NCBI GenBank assembly: GCA_002898575.1
Contig: BEHT01000002.1
Coordinates: 62,001-126,000, forward strand
Source: a bacterium HR17
GTDB taxonomy: Bacteria; Armatimonadota; Fervidibacteria; Fervidibacterales; Fervidibacteraceae
DNA length: 64,000 bases
Direction: 5' to 3'
A program made the translations under genes and the position numbers. Each line of letters opens with the position of its first letter. Position 1 is the stretch's first letter. The notes under the pieces are model-generated. The model was not told the DNA's origin, did no database searches, and saw only the letters and a program-made list of their open reading frames with translations. This document shows, one piece after another, positions 8,707-18,054 of this stretch.

Positions 8707-9681
8707 GTGCGGGTAGCCATCATCGGTTGCGGTGGGCAAGGGCGTCAACACGCTGCCGCTTACGCCCGGCTGGACGGCGTGCAAATTGTCGGCTGTTGCG
8801 ACATCGTGGCGGAAAAAGCCCAGCAGTTGGCAAACGCCTACGGCGCGCAGGCATTCACCGATTACGCGATAATGCTGCAAACTGTCCGCCCCGACATCGT
8901 TTCGGTGTGCACTTTGGAAGGGCATCACGCGGCGCCGACGATCGCGGCACTGCAAGCAGGAGCGCATGTCCTTTGCGAAAAGATGTTGGCGGCGACGCTG
9001 GACGAAGCGCGAGCGATGGTGCGAACGGCGCGTCAAGTTGGACGGCTGTTGGCGACACAGTTCAACTACCGTCACATTCCGTCGGTGCAGTGGCTCAAAC
9101 AGTTGCTGGACAGCGGCGCTATCGGTGAACCGCTGCTGGTGACGCTGTTGACACACGGCTATTGCCACCATCATGGCGTGGACTTGCTGCGGTTCCTGTT
9201 CGGTGAGATCGTTGCGGTGCAAGCGGCACTTAAAGGCGACCGCAGCGAGGCACCTTACCGTGGGTTTGAGACGGGTATCAGCGACGATTTGCTTTACATC
9301 CCATCGCGGGGGATGGGCGCTCTCGTCCACTTTGAGCGCGGGTTTTTGGGCGTGCTCGCCAGCAGCGTTCGGCACCGTTTGGACGATTTCATGCTGGAAC
9401 TGCATTTGCTCACCGACAAAGGACGCATCACGCTGCGGCGGATGCGCCACGCTAACATCTGTGGTGAGTTGGACACTAACTTGGATTTGCGCGACGCTTC
9501 TCCGTTGCCCGAACCGCTGCCGTTTGAAGCGACTTTTGCCCCCAGCATCGCAGCCTTCGTCGCCGCTGTGCGGGGCGAACCCGCAACGATTGCGACGGGT
9601 GAAGATGGCTTACGGGCGATGGAGGTGGAGCATGCCCTTGTGGTCGCGCACCGCACGGGACAGGTCGTGTCGTTGCCGTAA
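8707..9681 (+). CDS. Gfo/Idh/MocA-family NAD(P)-dependent oxidoreductase
   Basis: The 324-residue protein has an N-terminal Rossmann fold with GCGGQGRQH (residues 7-15) and the family motif CEKM near residue 97, whose Lys is the conserved catalytic residue. A C-terminal alpha/beta sheet domain is used for sugar or cyclitol substrates. The GTG start at 8707 follows AAGGAGG by 8 nt. Substrates in this family include myo-inositol, glucose-fructose and many uronates, and nothing in the sequence or neighbourhood settles which applies. It stands apart from the other carbohydrate gene here (the xylulokinase-like kinase at 10.5 kb). Confidence 0.9.
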   Translation: MRVAIIGCGGQGRQHAAAYARLDGVQIVGCCDIVAEKAQQLANAYGAQAFTDYAIMLQTVRPDIVSVCTLEGHHAAPTIAALQAGAHVLCEKMLAATLDEARAMVRTARQVGRLLATQFNYRHIPSVQWLKQLLDSGAIGEPLLVTLLTHGYCHHHGVDLLRFLFGEIVAVQAALKGDRSEAPYRGFETGISDDLLYIPSRGMGALVHFERGFLGVLASSVRHRLDDFMLELHLLTDKGRITLRRMRHANICGELDTNLDLRDASPLPEPLPFEATFAPSIAAFVAAVRGEPATIATGEDGLRAMEVEHALVVAHRTGQVVSLP

Positions 9682-9702
9682 GGGCACGACCTGGTTGCCC
9701 TC

Positions 9703-10032
9703 TCACCCTTCGTCGCCTTCCAACGCTTTCCGCCAACGGGCTTTGCCGAGAACCATGCGCACTTGTTGCTCTAAGAAATCGGTCAGCAACTCCTCTTCGT
9801 GCAAGACAGCGATGTAACGGTGCAACTCCTCAATGCGTTCGTCTAGGTCGGGGAACTCCACGATGCCTTTCGCCTTTAGTTCCAGCAACTTTTGCAGGCG
9901 TTCTTCCAATGCCTCCCGCCATTGCCGCCATTGCGCGGCGCGGGGATAACTGCCCAGCAATTCGTCTATGAGCCGCTCAACCAACTCTGGGTCGCTCAAA
10001 TCAACGGGTTCAGGGCTTTGTTTGTCGTCCAT
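9703..10032 (-). CDS. Small hypothetical acidic helical protein
   Basis: This 109-residue protein is not recognised. It starts MDDKQSPEPVDLSDPELVER, is strongly charged and predicted largely helical, with heptad-like stretches (LEERLQKLLELK, LDERIEELHRY) suggesting a short coiled coil. There is no signal peptide, membrane segment or cysteine. It faces panD across a 103-nt divergent gap, and its stop lies 21 nt from the convergent oxidoreductase. Base composition and codon use look like the neighbours, and the SD-like AGGGAC precedes the ATG, so it is probably a real gene. Confidence 0.65.
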   Translation of the reverse strand: MDDKQSPEPVDLSDPELVERLIDELLGSYPRAAQWRQWREALEERLQKLLELKAKGIVEFPDLDERIEELHRYIAVLHEEELLTDFLEQQVRMVLGKARWRKALEGDEG

Positions 10033-10077
10033 CGTCTTGTCCCTCCGTGTGACACGGTTATGGGCGCTGCTGTTACC

Positions 10078-10106
10078 TTGACGCAGTTGCCCTCGTGTTT
10101 TAGGCT
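10078..10106 (+). promoter_or_regulatory. Putative promoter of panD
   Basis: TTGACG (10078-10083) is followed after 17 nt by TAGGCT (10101-10106). The -35 is good and the -10 poor. The ribosome binding site AAGGGGTG lies at 10121-10128, ahead of ATG 10136. Confidence 0.35.
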
Positions 10107-10135
10107 AATGCAGCGCCGAGAAGGGGTGAAGACGG

Positions 10136-10519
10136 ATGTGGCGTTCGTTGTGCAAATCCAAGATCCACCGCGCTGTCGTGACTGACGCCAACCTCAATTA
10201 CGAAGGCTCGCTGACACTAGATGCCGCGTTGATGGAAGCGGCGGACTTGGTGCCTTTTGAGCAGGTGCATGTGCTCAACCTGAACAACGGCGAGCGCTTT
10301 GAGACCTACCTGATTGAGGGCGAACGGGGCAGCGGGGTCGTTTGCGTCAACGGGGCAGCGGCACGGTTGGTGCAGGTCGGTGACCCCATCATCGTTTTGG
10401 CGTATGCGTGGGTGCCCGAAAACGCTTTGGCGGATTTCCGCTGCCGGCTTGTCTTCGTGGACGAATGCAACCGCATCGTGCGGGTGGATCGGGTCGCCGC
10501 CTGCGCGTCACCGCGATAA
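10136..10519 (+). CDS. panD: Aspartate 1-decarboxylase (pyruvoyl enzyme)
   Basis: PanD converts L-aspartate to beta-alanine for pantothenate and coenzyme A synthesis. The 127-residue proenzyme carries the self-cleavage site at G24-S25 in NYEGSLTLD; S25 becomes the pyruvoyl group. K9 in KSKIHRAVVTDANLNY is the conserved substrate-binding lysine. The C-terminal half forms the double-psi barrel. The 3' end overlaps the stop of the convergent kinase gene by 12 nt. No other pan gene is in the window. Confidence 0.96.
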   Translation: MWRSLCKSKIHRAVVTDANLNYEGSLTLDAALMEAADLVPFEQVHVLNLNNGERFETYLIEGERGSGVVCVNGAAARLVQVGDPIIVLAYAWVPENALADFRCRLVFVDECNRIVRVDRVAACASPR

Positions 10520-12040
10520 GCCGCTGACTTTGTGCAGCCATGCCCGCAGCGTCGGATATAGTTCACGGTAGAGGGCGAAGCGCTCGTCGTAAAGCCGCCG
10601 CTCCGTTTCGTCGGGTTCAAACACTTCCCGCACCTGCACCAGCGCTTGAGCGGCGTCGCCGACCGTCGCCCACTTCCCGACCGCCTTGCCCGCCAGCAGC
10701 GCCGCCCCAAAACATGCCGCTTCTGTCACCTGCAGGGCGACGACAGGCACACCAAACATGTTGGCTTTCAGTCGCAGCCAAAAGCGGCTGCGGGCACCGC
10801 CGCCAATCGCCCGGATTTCCCGCACGGCGATACCAGCCTCCTTGAGCAACTCCAAATTGAGCCGCATCTCGTAGTTGATGCCTTCCAGCAACGCCCGCAC
10901 CAACTCGCCCCGCGTCGTGTTCAGGGTCAACCCGGCGATAACGCCTTTGGACTGCGTGTCCATCCAAGGCGTGCCTGTCGTCGGCGTGAAGTGGGGCAGG
11001 ACAAACAGGTTTGTCGGCGTTTTACTGGCTTGCGCGACGATCAAGTCGTAAACATCCACACCCATCCGCTCAGCGACGGATTTCTCTTCAGTGGCGAAGG
11101 TGTCGCGATACCAACGCAGCAAAATCCCGCCCGTCCAACTCCAAGTCACCGTCACATACAAGTCTTCGGCGACATGGGGGTAGCAGCAGAAGTTATTGCG
11201 GCGCATCGCCTCGGTCAAGACGGGTTGAGCGAAAGCGACGGTGATGCAATCCACCGTGCCGATGGCATCCATCGCCACGCCTTCTTTGACGACGCCTGCA
11301 CCGAGGCAACCGCAGGGTTGGTCGTGTCCGCCTGTCGCGATGACGACAGTTCTCGGCAACCCTAACTCGTCAGCGACTTTGGGGTCAATGGTGCCGATGG
11401 CTTCGCCTGCCGGTAACGGTTTCGCCCACAGGTTTTCGGACAAACCTGCCGCTTGCAACACTTCGGAGCACCACACTTTGCGGACGACATCAAAGCCCAT
11501 GGTGCGGGACGCCAGCGACCAATCAATGGCGGGGTCTTTGATACCCAACCGAAACGCCGAAAAGTCTTGGGCGCACAGAAACTTCCACAAGCGGGCGAAA
11601 AGGCTGGGGCGCTCCTCTTTCAGCCACATCAACTTGGGCACGGAATACATCGGGTGAACGGGATGTCCTGTCAGGGCAAAGACGCGGTGTTGCCCCAAAG
11701 TTTGCTCTAATCGTTGGGCTTGCGCGACAGCGCGCGTGTCCAAGTTAGCGATAGCGTTCATTAGCGGGTTACCGTCGGCGTCCAGTGGGACAGCGGTTTC
11801 ACCCATGCTGGAGATGGCAAGGGCTTCAACGGGGTCACGATTGCCCGCTTGGGCGACGGCTTGGCGGATGGCGTCTTTCGTCGCTTGCCAAACCTGTTCG
11901 CTATCCAGTTCCACCCACCCCGCAGGTCCAGGGTAAAGGAGCGGATACTCGCGGTAACCGCTGCCCAAGATGACGCCGTCGGCGTTGAAGACGACGGCTT
12001 TCACACCTGTCGTGCCGACATCCACGCCCAACAAACTCAT
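10508..12040 (-). CDS. xylB: Xylulokinase-like FGGY-family carbohydrate kinase
   Basis: FGGY kinases phosphorylate sugars with ATP; this one most resembles xylulokinase, which feeds D-xylulose 5-phosphate into the pentose phosphate pathway. The 510-residue product begins MSLLGVDVGTTGVKAVV (phosphate-1 motif). It has the internal TGGHDQPCGCLGAG segment and the C-terminal adenosine motif IGGGARSRFWLRLKANM. The start at MSLLG is chosen over an upstream in-frame ATG because the family begins right at this motif. It lies 51 nt downstream of the SAM synthetase gene on the same strand, so it may be read from the riboswitch-controlled promoter. Other FGGY substrates (gluconate, ribulose) cannot be excluded. 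Confidence 0.85.
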   Translation of the reverse strand: MSLLGVDVGTTGVKAVVFNADGVILGSGYREYPLLYPGPAGWVELDSEQVWQATKDAIRQAVAQAGNRDPVEALAISSMGETAVPLDADGNPLMNAIANLDTRAVAQAQRLEQTLGQHRVFALTGHPVHPMYSVPKLMWLKEERPSLFARLWKFLCAQDFSAFRLGIKDPAIDWSLASRTMGFDVVRKVWCSEVLQAAGLSENLWAKPLPAGEAIGTIDPKVADELGLPRTVVIATGGHDQPCGCLGAGVVKEGVAMDAIGTVDCITVAFAQPVLTEAMRRNNFCCYPHVAEDLYVTVTWSWTGGILLRWYRDTFATEEKSVAERMGVDVYDLIVAQASKTPTNLFVLPHFTPTTGTPWMDTQSKGVIAGLTLNTTRGELVRALLEGINYEMRLNLELLKEAGIAVREIRAIGGGARSRFWLRLKANMFGVPVVALQVTEAACFGAALLAGKAVGKWATVGDAAQALVQVREVFEPDETERRLYDERFALYRELYPTLRAWLHKVSGLSR

Positions 12041-12091
12041 CGCCCACACCCCCCGATTTGCAGGGCGATACCAACGCGGTGCCCTCATACC

Positions 12092-13279
12092 TCAATAGAT
12101 GCGCCAGCGGCGCGCGACGAACCCATCGCGAATGTCCCGCCAACTGCCCAGCACTTCATCCACGATATGGGCCACTTCCGTGCGGATGCGATGGGCGGGC
12201 ACGCCCCACACTTCCACATGGACGACTTGCGGGTCGGTGATGGGTTGACCGATCTGGCTGACCATGTAGCAGTAAACTTGCTGCACTTCAGGGATTTGCT
12301 CGGCGATGCGGTGGGCAATCAGATGGGTCATGATGCTGTAAACCTTGCCGACATGACTGACAGGATTTTTGCCTGCCACGGCTTCCAAAGTCATCGGGCG
12401 ATAAGGCGTGATAAGCCCGTTGGCGCGGTTGCCCCGTCCGACTTGCCCGTCATCGCCGTTTTCCGCGCTCGTGCCTGTAACGGTGATGTAGGCGCTGCCT
12501 TCGGTGTCGGCGGTGTTGACAAACACTTCCACCTTGCGCCGCGTGATTTGAGGGGCGAGTTCGTTTTGCACAAACGCCGCCACTTGCCGCTTGACCGTTT
12601 CGTAAACAGCGCGGTCGGGCGTTAAAGCGGCGACGAAGGCTGCGGCGATGGTCAGGCGAATGGTGTCATCGTTGCGCACACCCATGACCTTGATGTCTTC
12701 GCCCAATTGGGGGAAGCGCTGTTTGCCCGCGTCGCTGTTCAAGAAGCGTTCGGTCTCCAAGACCAGCCGTTCCAACTCGCTCAGGGGGGCGAAGCCGACA
12801 GCAAACGAAGTGTCGTTAGCAAGAGGGGGCATATCGTCATCGCGGAAAATAGCCTGTAAGTCGGTGCTGCCACGGCGGATGCGGAACCGCACCTGCACTT
12901 GGTCAGGTTGCAAGTGGCGCACCTGCTGACACAGCCACCGCACGATGCGGTCAGCGAAGGCGCGGTCAGGGTCAATGTGGCGACTATCCCATGCCAAGGT
13001 CGCCCGCCCCACGATGTCCACTTGGATAGGTTCAACGATGTGTCCGCCCCCAAAATGGGCTTCGGCGACCCCGCCGACGAGGACGGCTTTGTCCACATTG
13101 TGGTGCAAGATGGCGCCGACTTCGCGGCGATAGAACTCACACAAGGCGACCGATAACTCTTCGGCGGCACCGTCGCACAACGAGTCGGGGTGCCCTTTGC
13201 CCTTGCGTTCCACGATTTCCACGGGCATCTGTTCCACGAACGGCGTCATACCGTTTGCCACTTGCAAACGCGCCGTCAT
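12092..13279 (-). CDS. mat: Archaeal-type S-adenosylmethionine synthetase
   Basis: This enzyme forms S-adenosylmethionine from methionine and ATP. It belongs to the archaeal AdoMet synthetase family, which is only distantly related to bacterial MetK. The 395-residue product shows ERKGKGHPDSLCDGAAEELS near the N terminus, an HHNVDKAVLVGG segment and a glycine-rich GTSAENGDDGQVGRGNRANG loop. Length and motifs fit the archaeal family (about 400 residues). ATG 13279 is chosen because the strong SD GAGGAGG lies 12 nt upstream and homology starts just after it. A SAM-I riboswitch precedes it, which supports the function and predicts repression by SAM. Bacteria seldom use this form as their SAM synthetase. 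Confidence 0.93.
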   Translation of the reverse strand: MTARLQVANGMTPFVEQMPVEIVERKGKGHPDSLCDGAAEELSVALCEFYRREVGAILHHNVDKAVLVGGVAEAHFGGGHIVEPIQVDIVGRATLAWDSRHIDPDRAFADRIVRWLCQQVRHLQPDQVQVRFRIRRGSTDLQAIFRDDDMPPLANDTSFAVGFAPLSELERLVLETERFLNSDAGKQRFPQLGEDIKVMGVRNDDTIRLTIAAAFVAALTPDRAVYETVKRQVAAFVQNELAPQITRRKVEVFVNTADTEGSAYITVTGTSAENGDDGQVGRGNRANGLITPYRPMTLEAVAGKNPVSHVGKVYSIMTHLIAHRIAEQIPEVQQVYCYMVSQIGQPITDPQVVHVEVWGVPAHRIRTEVAHIVDEVLGSWRDIRDGFVARRWRIY

Positions 13280-13290
13280 TGGCGAAACCC

Positions 13291-13456
13291 ACCTCCTCAA
13301 AGGTTGGGGTGCGAGCGGGGAAGGGCGGAAAGCAGTGCAGGGGCGGGGCAATCCCTACCGCCCTTCGGTCACCGCTCCAGAACAGTGGGCGGGGCGCTCC
13401 CGCACAACGAGAGGAGCGGGACCGAAAGGGCGCAGTGCCTTTGCCCCACTCCTCTC
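13291..13456 (-). promoter_or_regulatory. Expression platform of the SAM riboswitch
   Basis: The 3' P1 arm and following bases (GAGAGGAGTGGG, 13456 down to 13445) can pair over 12 bp, with one G-U, with CCCGCTCCTCTC (13420 down to 13409). This competes with P1. When freed, CTCCTC could instead pair with the SD GAGGAG (13298-13293) or form a short hairpin with GGGAGCG. No U-run follows any stem, which favours control of translation over termination. This is drawn by hand and not computed. Confidence 0.5.
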
Positions 13457-13583
13457 ATCTTTTGCCCTGCGATGCTCCGCAGGACTCAACGCCTTTGGGC
13501 ACCTTACCCGCCAGCGAAAGAATGCGGGCAGGTTGCCGGGCTTCATCGGGCGCGTTCACCCTCCGCCGCTCTTGATGAGAGGG
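13450..13583 (-). ncRNA. SAM-I riboswitch (S-box) aptamer
   Basis: On the minus strand the S-box consensus is almost complete: P1 arm CTCTCATC, then AAGAGCGGCGGAGGG, then GATGAAGCCCGGCAACC, the GGTAAGGTGCC pseudoknot/P3 segment, a P4 hairpin CCTGCGGAGCATCGCAGG, and the closing P1 arm GATGAGAG. It lies about 170 nt upstream of the SAM synthetase start in the same orientation. This is established S-box architecture; binding of SAM is inferred from it. Confidence 0.95.
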
Positions 13584-13606
13584 TGGGAGCGCCAACGCCG
13601 CCAAAA

Positions 13607-13612
13607 TTATGA
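13607..13612 (-). promoter_or_regulatory. Possible -10 element of the SAM synthetase transcript
   Basis: On the minus strand CATAAT lies about 25 nt upstream of the riboswitch P1 helix, the expected place for a -10 box. No convincing -35 was found. Confidence 0.3.
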
Positions 13613-13752
13613 CAAGGACGCCTTGGCCCTGCTACCGTCGGAAGTAGGCACAACATCCTTGCGCCATTCAAGGACTTCGCAGCGCGCTAGGGAAGCACCT
13701 GAAAAGCGTGCAGCGTTAAAGCATACATCGTTGCCCTCTGAGGTGAGTGGGA

Positions 13753-14685
13753 GTGTCGTTGACATCTGAGCGCAGCGGTGCAAAGCATCGCGGTTGGATG
13801 CAGGTTTGGTGGGAAGCGATGCTGGCAAACCTTTGGGTCATATTTTTCAATCGGCTGGGGCAAAAAGCCATCGCGCGTGCTGGGCGCAATGTCGCAGTGC
13901 ATGAAGATCTGCCTTACGGTCACGAAGGGACGGAGCCGCTCCTATTGGATTTGTTTGTGCCCGCTCAAGCGTCAAGAACGCCGTGCGTTGGCGTTGTCGT
14001 CCTGCACGGTGGCGCATGGTGTGTCGGCAGCCGCAAAGATGTCGCGTGGTTGGGCTACTTGTTGGCGCGCCGGGGGTTCGTCGCCGCTTGCGTCGGCTAC
14101 CGATTGGCGCCTCGCCATCGTTACCCTGCGGCGTTGCACGACGCCCAAGCAGCGGTGCGATGGCTGCGGGAAAACGCCGACAGATGGGGTGTTAACCCGC
14201 ACCGGATCGGCGCGCTGGGTCTTTCTGCCGGTGGGCATCTGGCGCTCCATCTGGGCTTGCGGGACGATGAGCGCTTTCCTATCTCCAGCCGCGTCCACCG
14301 CGTTGTCGCCATTTTTGCGCCGACAGATTTGACGGCGCCCTACTATGTTGCCGCTGCGGAAAACCCGTCGCCGCTAATGCCTAACTACCTGCGAGACTTT
14401 TTGGGGGCACTTTACCGCGATGCGCCCGAACTGTGGCGGGACGCATCGCCGCTGTGGCATGTTCACCCTCAAGGGGCGCCTTGCTTCCTCATTCACGGCA
14501 CCCGCGACCGGCTCGTGCCCCCCGACCAAGCCACACGGTTCGCCGACGCGTTGCGCGCTGTCGGCGTGCCCGTTACCCTGGTGCTGATCAACGGCTTGGG
14601 GCACGGCTACAGCCTCCGCCCCACCATCATGCGGCAACTGCACAACGCGTTGGAAGCGGCGTTACAGTTCCTTGCCGAAGCGTGA
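13753..14685 (+). CDS. Alpha/beta-hydrolase, HSL/BD-FAE-type esterase
   Basis: This is a serine esterase of about 310 residues. The oxyanion-hole motif HGGAW is followed by the nucleophile elbow GLSAGG (Ser), the acid in GTRDRLVPP (Asp) and the final His in GLGHGYS, the complete triad of the hormone-sensitive-lipase/BD-FAE group. Homologues deacetylate xylan-type sugars or hydrolyse small acyl esters; the substrate is not visible. GTG 13753 has GAGGTG 7 nt upstream; GTG 13747 and ATG 13798 are alternatives. Its stop overlaps the possible GTG start of the next gene (GTGA), suggesting translational coupling. Confidence 0.87.
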   Translation: MSLTSERSGAKHRGWMQVWWEAMLANLWVIFFNRLGQKAIARAGRNVAVHEDLPYGHEGTEPLLLDLFVPAQASRTPCVGVVVLHGGAWCVGSRKDVAWLGYLLARRGFVAACVGYRLAPRHRYPAALHDAQAAVRWLRENADRWGVNPHRIGALGLSAGGHLALHLGLRDDERFPISSRVHRVVAIFAPTDLTAPYYVAAAENPSPLMPNYLRDFLGALYRDAPELWRDASPLWHVHPQGAPCFLIHGTRDRLVPPDQATRFADALRAVGVPVTLVLINGLGHGYSLRPTIMRQLHNALEAALQFLAEA

Positions 14686-15530
14686 TCGCTATGCTCGCTC
14701 TGTGGCTTAGGTTACTGACGCTTGCCGTAACGCCGTCCGTCACGGTCGTGCCGGCGTCGCCGCGTCCCGGCGAGACGGTGGCGATTTTTGTGACCGTGCC
14801 AGCGGACGCCGCTGTGGCTGTCGTGTGGCGGTGCCGACCGTTGCCTGTCTACTTCGTTAACGGGCGCTGGCGGGCGCTACTGGGCGTGCCCGCTGACCTG
14901 CCCGCAGGTCCGCATCCGTTGGCTGTTCGTGTTGAGCGCGCAGAGGGTCCGCAAACATTCACCGTGACGGTGCCGGTGCAGGCGAGACGCTTTCCGAGTC
15001 AACGGGTGCGGTTGTCGGCAGCGAAGCGCCGCTTGTTTGCCGTCCCGCAAGTCGCCGCTGAGAAAGCCCTTTGGCGGGCGATGTTGGCGACAGCGACGCC
15101 AGAGCAGCTTTGGCAGGGGGCTTTTCTTTTGCCCGTGCGGGGGCGCGTCACAGCGCCTTTCGGGTTGCGTCGCATTTATGTGGGATTGCGTGAGCCGCAA
15201 GGCATCCACCGAGGCGTGGATTTCGCCGCCCCGACAGGGACACCCGTGCGGGCTGCCAACGAGGGGCGAGTCTTGCTGGCGCGCCCCTTCACGCTGGAAG
15301 GCACCGCCGTTTTGCTGGATCACGGGCAGGGCGTCTTATCCGCCTACTTCCATCTGGCGGCGACACGCGTGCGAGAGGGGGAGACAGTCTACAAAGGGCA
15401 AATCATCGGCACCGTCGGCAGCACCGGCGTGGCAACAGGACCGCACTTGCACTGGGCGCTCTATGTGCACGGCACGCCCGTTGACCCGCTGCAATGGACA
15501 CACCCTAATTGGCTCAACCGCCTGCGCTGA
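14682..15530 (+). CDS. M23 (LytM-like) peptidase, secreted
   Basis: The 282-residue protein has a hydrophobic N terminus ([13 protein letters not shown]) that should act as a signal peptide, an Ig-like or linker region, and a C-terminal M23 domain. Zinc ligands are visible in [14 protein letters not shown] (H and D) and GPHLHW (HxH), with the GxVxxA-type core between. Such enzymes cut peptidoglycan cross-bridges or activate amidases in the periplasm. GTG 14682 overlaps the stop of the esterase gene; ATG 14691 is an alternative start in the same frame. The 3' end overlaps the convergent fumC by 17 nt. Confidence 0.9.
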   Translation: MIAMLALWLRLLTLAVTPSVTVVPASPRPGETVAIFVTVPADAAVAVVWRCRPLPVYFVNGRWRALLGVPADLPAGPHPLAVRVERAEGPQTFTVTVPVQARRFPSQRVRLSAAKRRLFAVPQVAAEKALWRAMLATATPEQLWQGAFLLPVRGRVTAPFGLRRIYVGLREPQGIHRGVDFAAPTGTPVRAANEGRVLLARPFTLEGTAVLLDHGQGVLSAYFHLAATRVREGETVYKGQIIGTVGSTGVATGPHLHWALYVHGTPVDPLQWTHPNWLNRLR

Positions 15531-16932
15531 CGCCAGCGACGAACCCCCCTTCGGTCATCCGGCGGATGTCCAGCACTTTGTCTAACTGCTCGGCGTCCAT
15601 CAAGCCCATCTCCAGCACGACCTCGCGGATAGTCTTGTTCTCCGCCATCGCTTTTTTGACGACTTCAGCGGCTTTGTCATAGCCGATGTAGGGCGTCAAC
15701 GCTGTCGCCAAAATGGCGTTTTGCGCCGCCAAGCGCTCCATATGTGCGCGGTTGGCGACGATGCCCGCGACGCATTTGTTCGCTAACACCTCGCAGGCGT
15801 TCGCCAAAATCGTGGTGGACAGCAGCAAGTTATAGGCGATGACAGGCAAGGCGACATTGAGTTCAAAGTTGCCTGATGCCGCCGCTGCCGTCACCGTCCC
15901 GTCACAGCCGAACACTTGCATCGCCACCATCATGACAGCCTCAGGGATGACGGGGTTAATTTTGCCGGGCATGATGGACGACCCAGGCTGCAACGCAGGC
16001 AGGCGGATTTCTGCCAAACCCGCTTGCGGTCCAGAGTTCATCCAGCGCAAGTCGTTGGCGATTTTGTAAAGGGCGATGGCGAGGGTTTTCAGCGCCCCGC
16101 TGACTTCCGCGGCTGTTTCCATCCCCGCCTGCGCCGCAAAGTGGTTGCGCGTCTCACGGAAGGGCAAGCCCGTCGCCTGCGCCAACGCTTCAGCGACGCG
16201 TTTGCCGAATTCGGGATGCGTGTTGATGCCCGTGCCAACCGCTGTCCCACCTAGCGCCAACTCGTAAAGGCGGGGCAGGGTCGCTACAAGGCGTTCCTTG
16301 CACCACGCGATTTGCGCGGCGTAGCCCGAAAACTCTTGCCCCAACCGAACGGGCATCGCGTCCATCAAATGCGTCCGCCCCGTTTTCACGATGTCGTCAA
16401 ACTCCCGCGCCTTTTCGCTGAGGGCACGATGTAGCCGTTCCATCGCTGGCAGCAACTGTTCGTGGATGGCTAAAGCGGCGGCGATGTGGATGCAGGACGG
16501 GATGACATCGTTGGACGACTGTCCCAAGTTCACATGGTCGTTGGGGTGCACCAGCGTTTTGTCGCCGCGCCGTCCGCCTAACAGTTCACAGGCGCGGTTG
16601 GCGATGACCTCGTTGGCGTTCATGTTGGTGGAAGTGCCCGAACCTGTCTGGAAGATGTCCAGCGGAAAATGCTCGTCCCATTTGCCGTCGGCGACTTCCT
16701 GCGCCGCTTGCACGATGGCTGCGGCGCGTTGGGCGTCCAGCAAGCCCAACTCGCGGTTGACCTGCGCAGCGCACTTTTTGACCAGACCCAAGGCGCGGAT
16801 GAAGGCGCGGGGGAAGCGGATGCCGCTGATAGGGAAGTTTTCCATGGCGCGCTGCGTTTGCGCGCCCCACAACGCCCATGCGGGCACGGCTACCTCGCCC
16901 AACGCATCGCGTTCTACGCGCACTTCGCTCAT
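15514..16932 (-). CDS. fumC: Fumarate hydratase, class II
   Basis: FumC interconverts fumarate and malate in the TCA cycle and is an oxygen-stable homotetramer without an iron-sulfur cluster. The 472-residue product carries the superfamily signature [11 protein letters not shown] at about residues 316-326, [14 protein letters not shown] and the [14 protein letters not shown] motif. The length is normal. ATG 16932 follows AAGGAGGG closely, and the sequence [14 protein letters not shown] is typical for the start. A 206-nt divergent gap separates it from rsgA. Confidence 0.97.
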   Translation of the reverse strand: MSEVRVERDALGEVAVPAWALWGAQTQRAMENFPISGIRFPRAFIRALGLVKKCAAQVNRELGLLDAQRAAAIVQAAQEVADGKWDEHFPLDIFQTGSGTSTNMNANEVIANRACELLGGRRGDKTLVHPNDHVNLGQSSNDVIPSCIHIAAALAIHEQLLPAMERLHRALSEKAREFDDIVKTGRTHLMDAMPVRLGQEFSGYAAQIAWCKERLVATLPRLYELALGGTAVGTGINTHPEFGKRVAEALAQATGLPFRETRNHFAAQAGMETAAEVSGALKTLAIALYKIANDLRWMNSGPQAGLAEIRLPALQPGSSIMPGKINPVIPEAVMMVAMQVFGCDGTVTAAAASGNFELNVALPVIAYNLLLSTTILANACEVLANKCVAGIVANRAHMERLAAQNAILATALTPYIGYDKAAEVVKKAMAENKTIREVVLEMGLMDAEQLDKVLDIRRMTEGGFVAGVSAGG

Positions 16933-17138
16933 GGCGATGAACCCTCCTTGCGCATCGCTGTGCGGCAAACTTTCAAGCGCCGCGTCGTTTTTTTTTCTGA
17001 AGGGGCACGGCACGCTGTGCCCTTACCGACGGGTCGGCGTTACGCGAGGTGTAAAACATTTTTCGCGTCGGACGTCGCTTTCAACTGGGCTGCAAAAACT
17101 TTGCCGCACACTTTGCGGAACGGGGACGGTTTGATGGG

Positions 17139-18032
17139 ATGCGAGGGTTCGTCGTTGCCCGCAGCGCTATGCGCATTGAAGTGTGGTTGCCCGACCAGCA
17201 GCGTATCGTCTTGGGCATCCCACGCGGCAAGTTGCTCAAGCAAGGCGAACGCATTTATGCTGGCGATTGGGTGCAAGTGCGCTTCGTCGCGCCCCACGAA
17301 GTCGCCATTGAAGCCGTGGAAGAGCGCAAAAACTTGTTGCCTCAACCGCCCGTTGCGAATGTGGACAAACTGCTGATCGTCATGAGTTGGCGCGAACCTG
17401 ACTTCAGCAACTTGATTTTGGACGGGTTGTTGGCGCAAGCGGAGTTTTTTGAAGTGCCCGTCACCATCGTCTTCAACAAGATGGATTTGGTGCGCAAACG
17501 CGATGCGCCCAAACTGGGACATTGGGTCGCCCTCTACGAGCGGCTGGGCTATCCCGTTTTGCGCACCAGCGTGGAGACGGGCGACGGATTGACCGAGTTG
17601 CGGGACGCGATGAAAGGCAATTTGATCGTGCTGGCGGGACCGTCAGGCGTCGGCAAATCGTCGCTGCTGAACGCGCTGATTCCCGGCGCCCAACTGCGCA
17701 CCGAAGAAGTCAGCGAAAAGACGGGGCGCGGGCGCCACGCCACGACGGAGGTGCGGCTGTTACCCAACCCGCAGGGCGGCTGGGTCGCCGACACGCCGGG
17801 CTTCCAAAAAGTAGACCTGCCTCAATGGGTCGCTTTGGAAACGCTGCCCCACCTTTACCCCGAATTTCGGGGCTATACCTGCGAGTTCAACAATTGCACG
17901 CACACTGCTGAGCCCGGCTGCGGTGTCCGCGCCGCTGTGGAACAGGGCGGAATCGCCAAAGAGCGCTACGAGACCTACTTGTTTTGGCTGGACGCCACCA
18001 GACGGTGGCAGGAGGAGCAAGAGCCCTACTGA
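17139..18032 (+). CDS. rsgA: Ribosome small-subunit-dependent GTPase A
   Basis: RsgA is a late assembly factor of the 30S ribosomal subunit. The 297-residue protein shows the circularly permuted GTPase order of the family: an N-terminal OB fold, then NKMD (G4), then the P loop GPSGVGKSS from residue 167, then DTPG (G3). A C-terminal zinc-binding segment follows (CEFNNCTHTAEPGCGV). The chosen ATG 17139 gives a short non-conserved lead before the OB fold; ATG 17169 is an alternative. The next gene follows after 22 nt and may be cotranscribed, though without an obvious link. Confidence 0.94.
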   Translation: MRGFVVARSAMRIEVWLPDQQRIVLGIPRGKLLKQGERIYAGDWVQVRFVAPHEVAIEAVEERKNLLPQPPVANVDKLLIVMSWREPDFSNLILDGLLAQAEFFEVPVTIVFNKMDLVRKRDAPKLGHWVALYERLGYPVLRTSVETGDGLTELRDAMKGNLIVLAGPSGVGKSSLLNALIPGAQLRTEEVSEKTGRGRHATTEVRLLPNPQGGWVADTPGFQKVDLPQWVALETLPHLYPEFRGYTCEFNNCTHTAEPGCGVRAAVEQGGIAKERYETYLFWLDATRRWQEEQEPY

Positions 18033-18054
18033 ACGACAAGGAGGGACACAAGAG

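Noticed and set aside
13190-13769. Overlapping plus-strand frames of 106-190 codons upstream of the esterase
   Set aside because: They are antisense to the SAM riboswitch and its leader, whose structure explains this stretch, and they resemble no protein.
16998-17024. Hairpin plus T-run in the fumC-rsgA gap as a terminator
   Set aside because: The T-run lies before the stem on the plus strand and becomes an A-run after it on the minus strand; the gap is divergent, so no terminator is expected.
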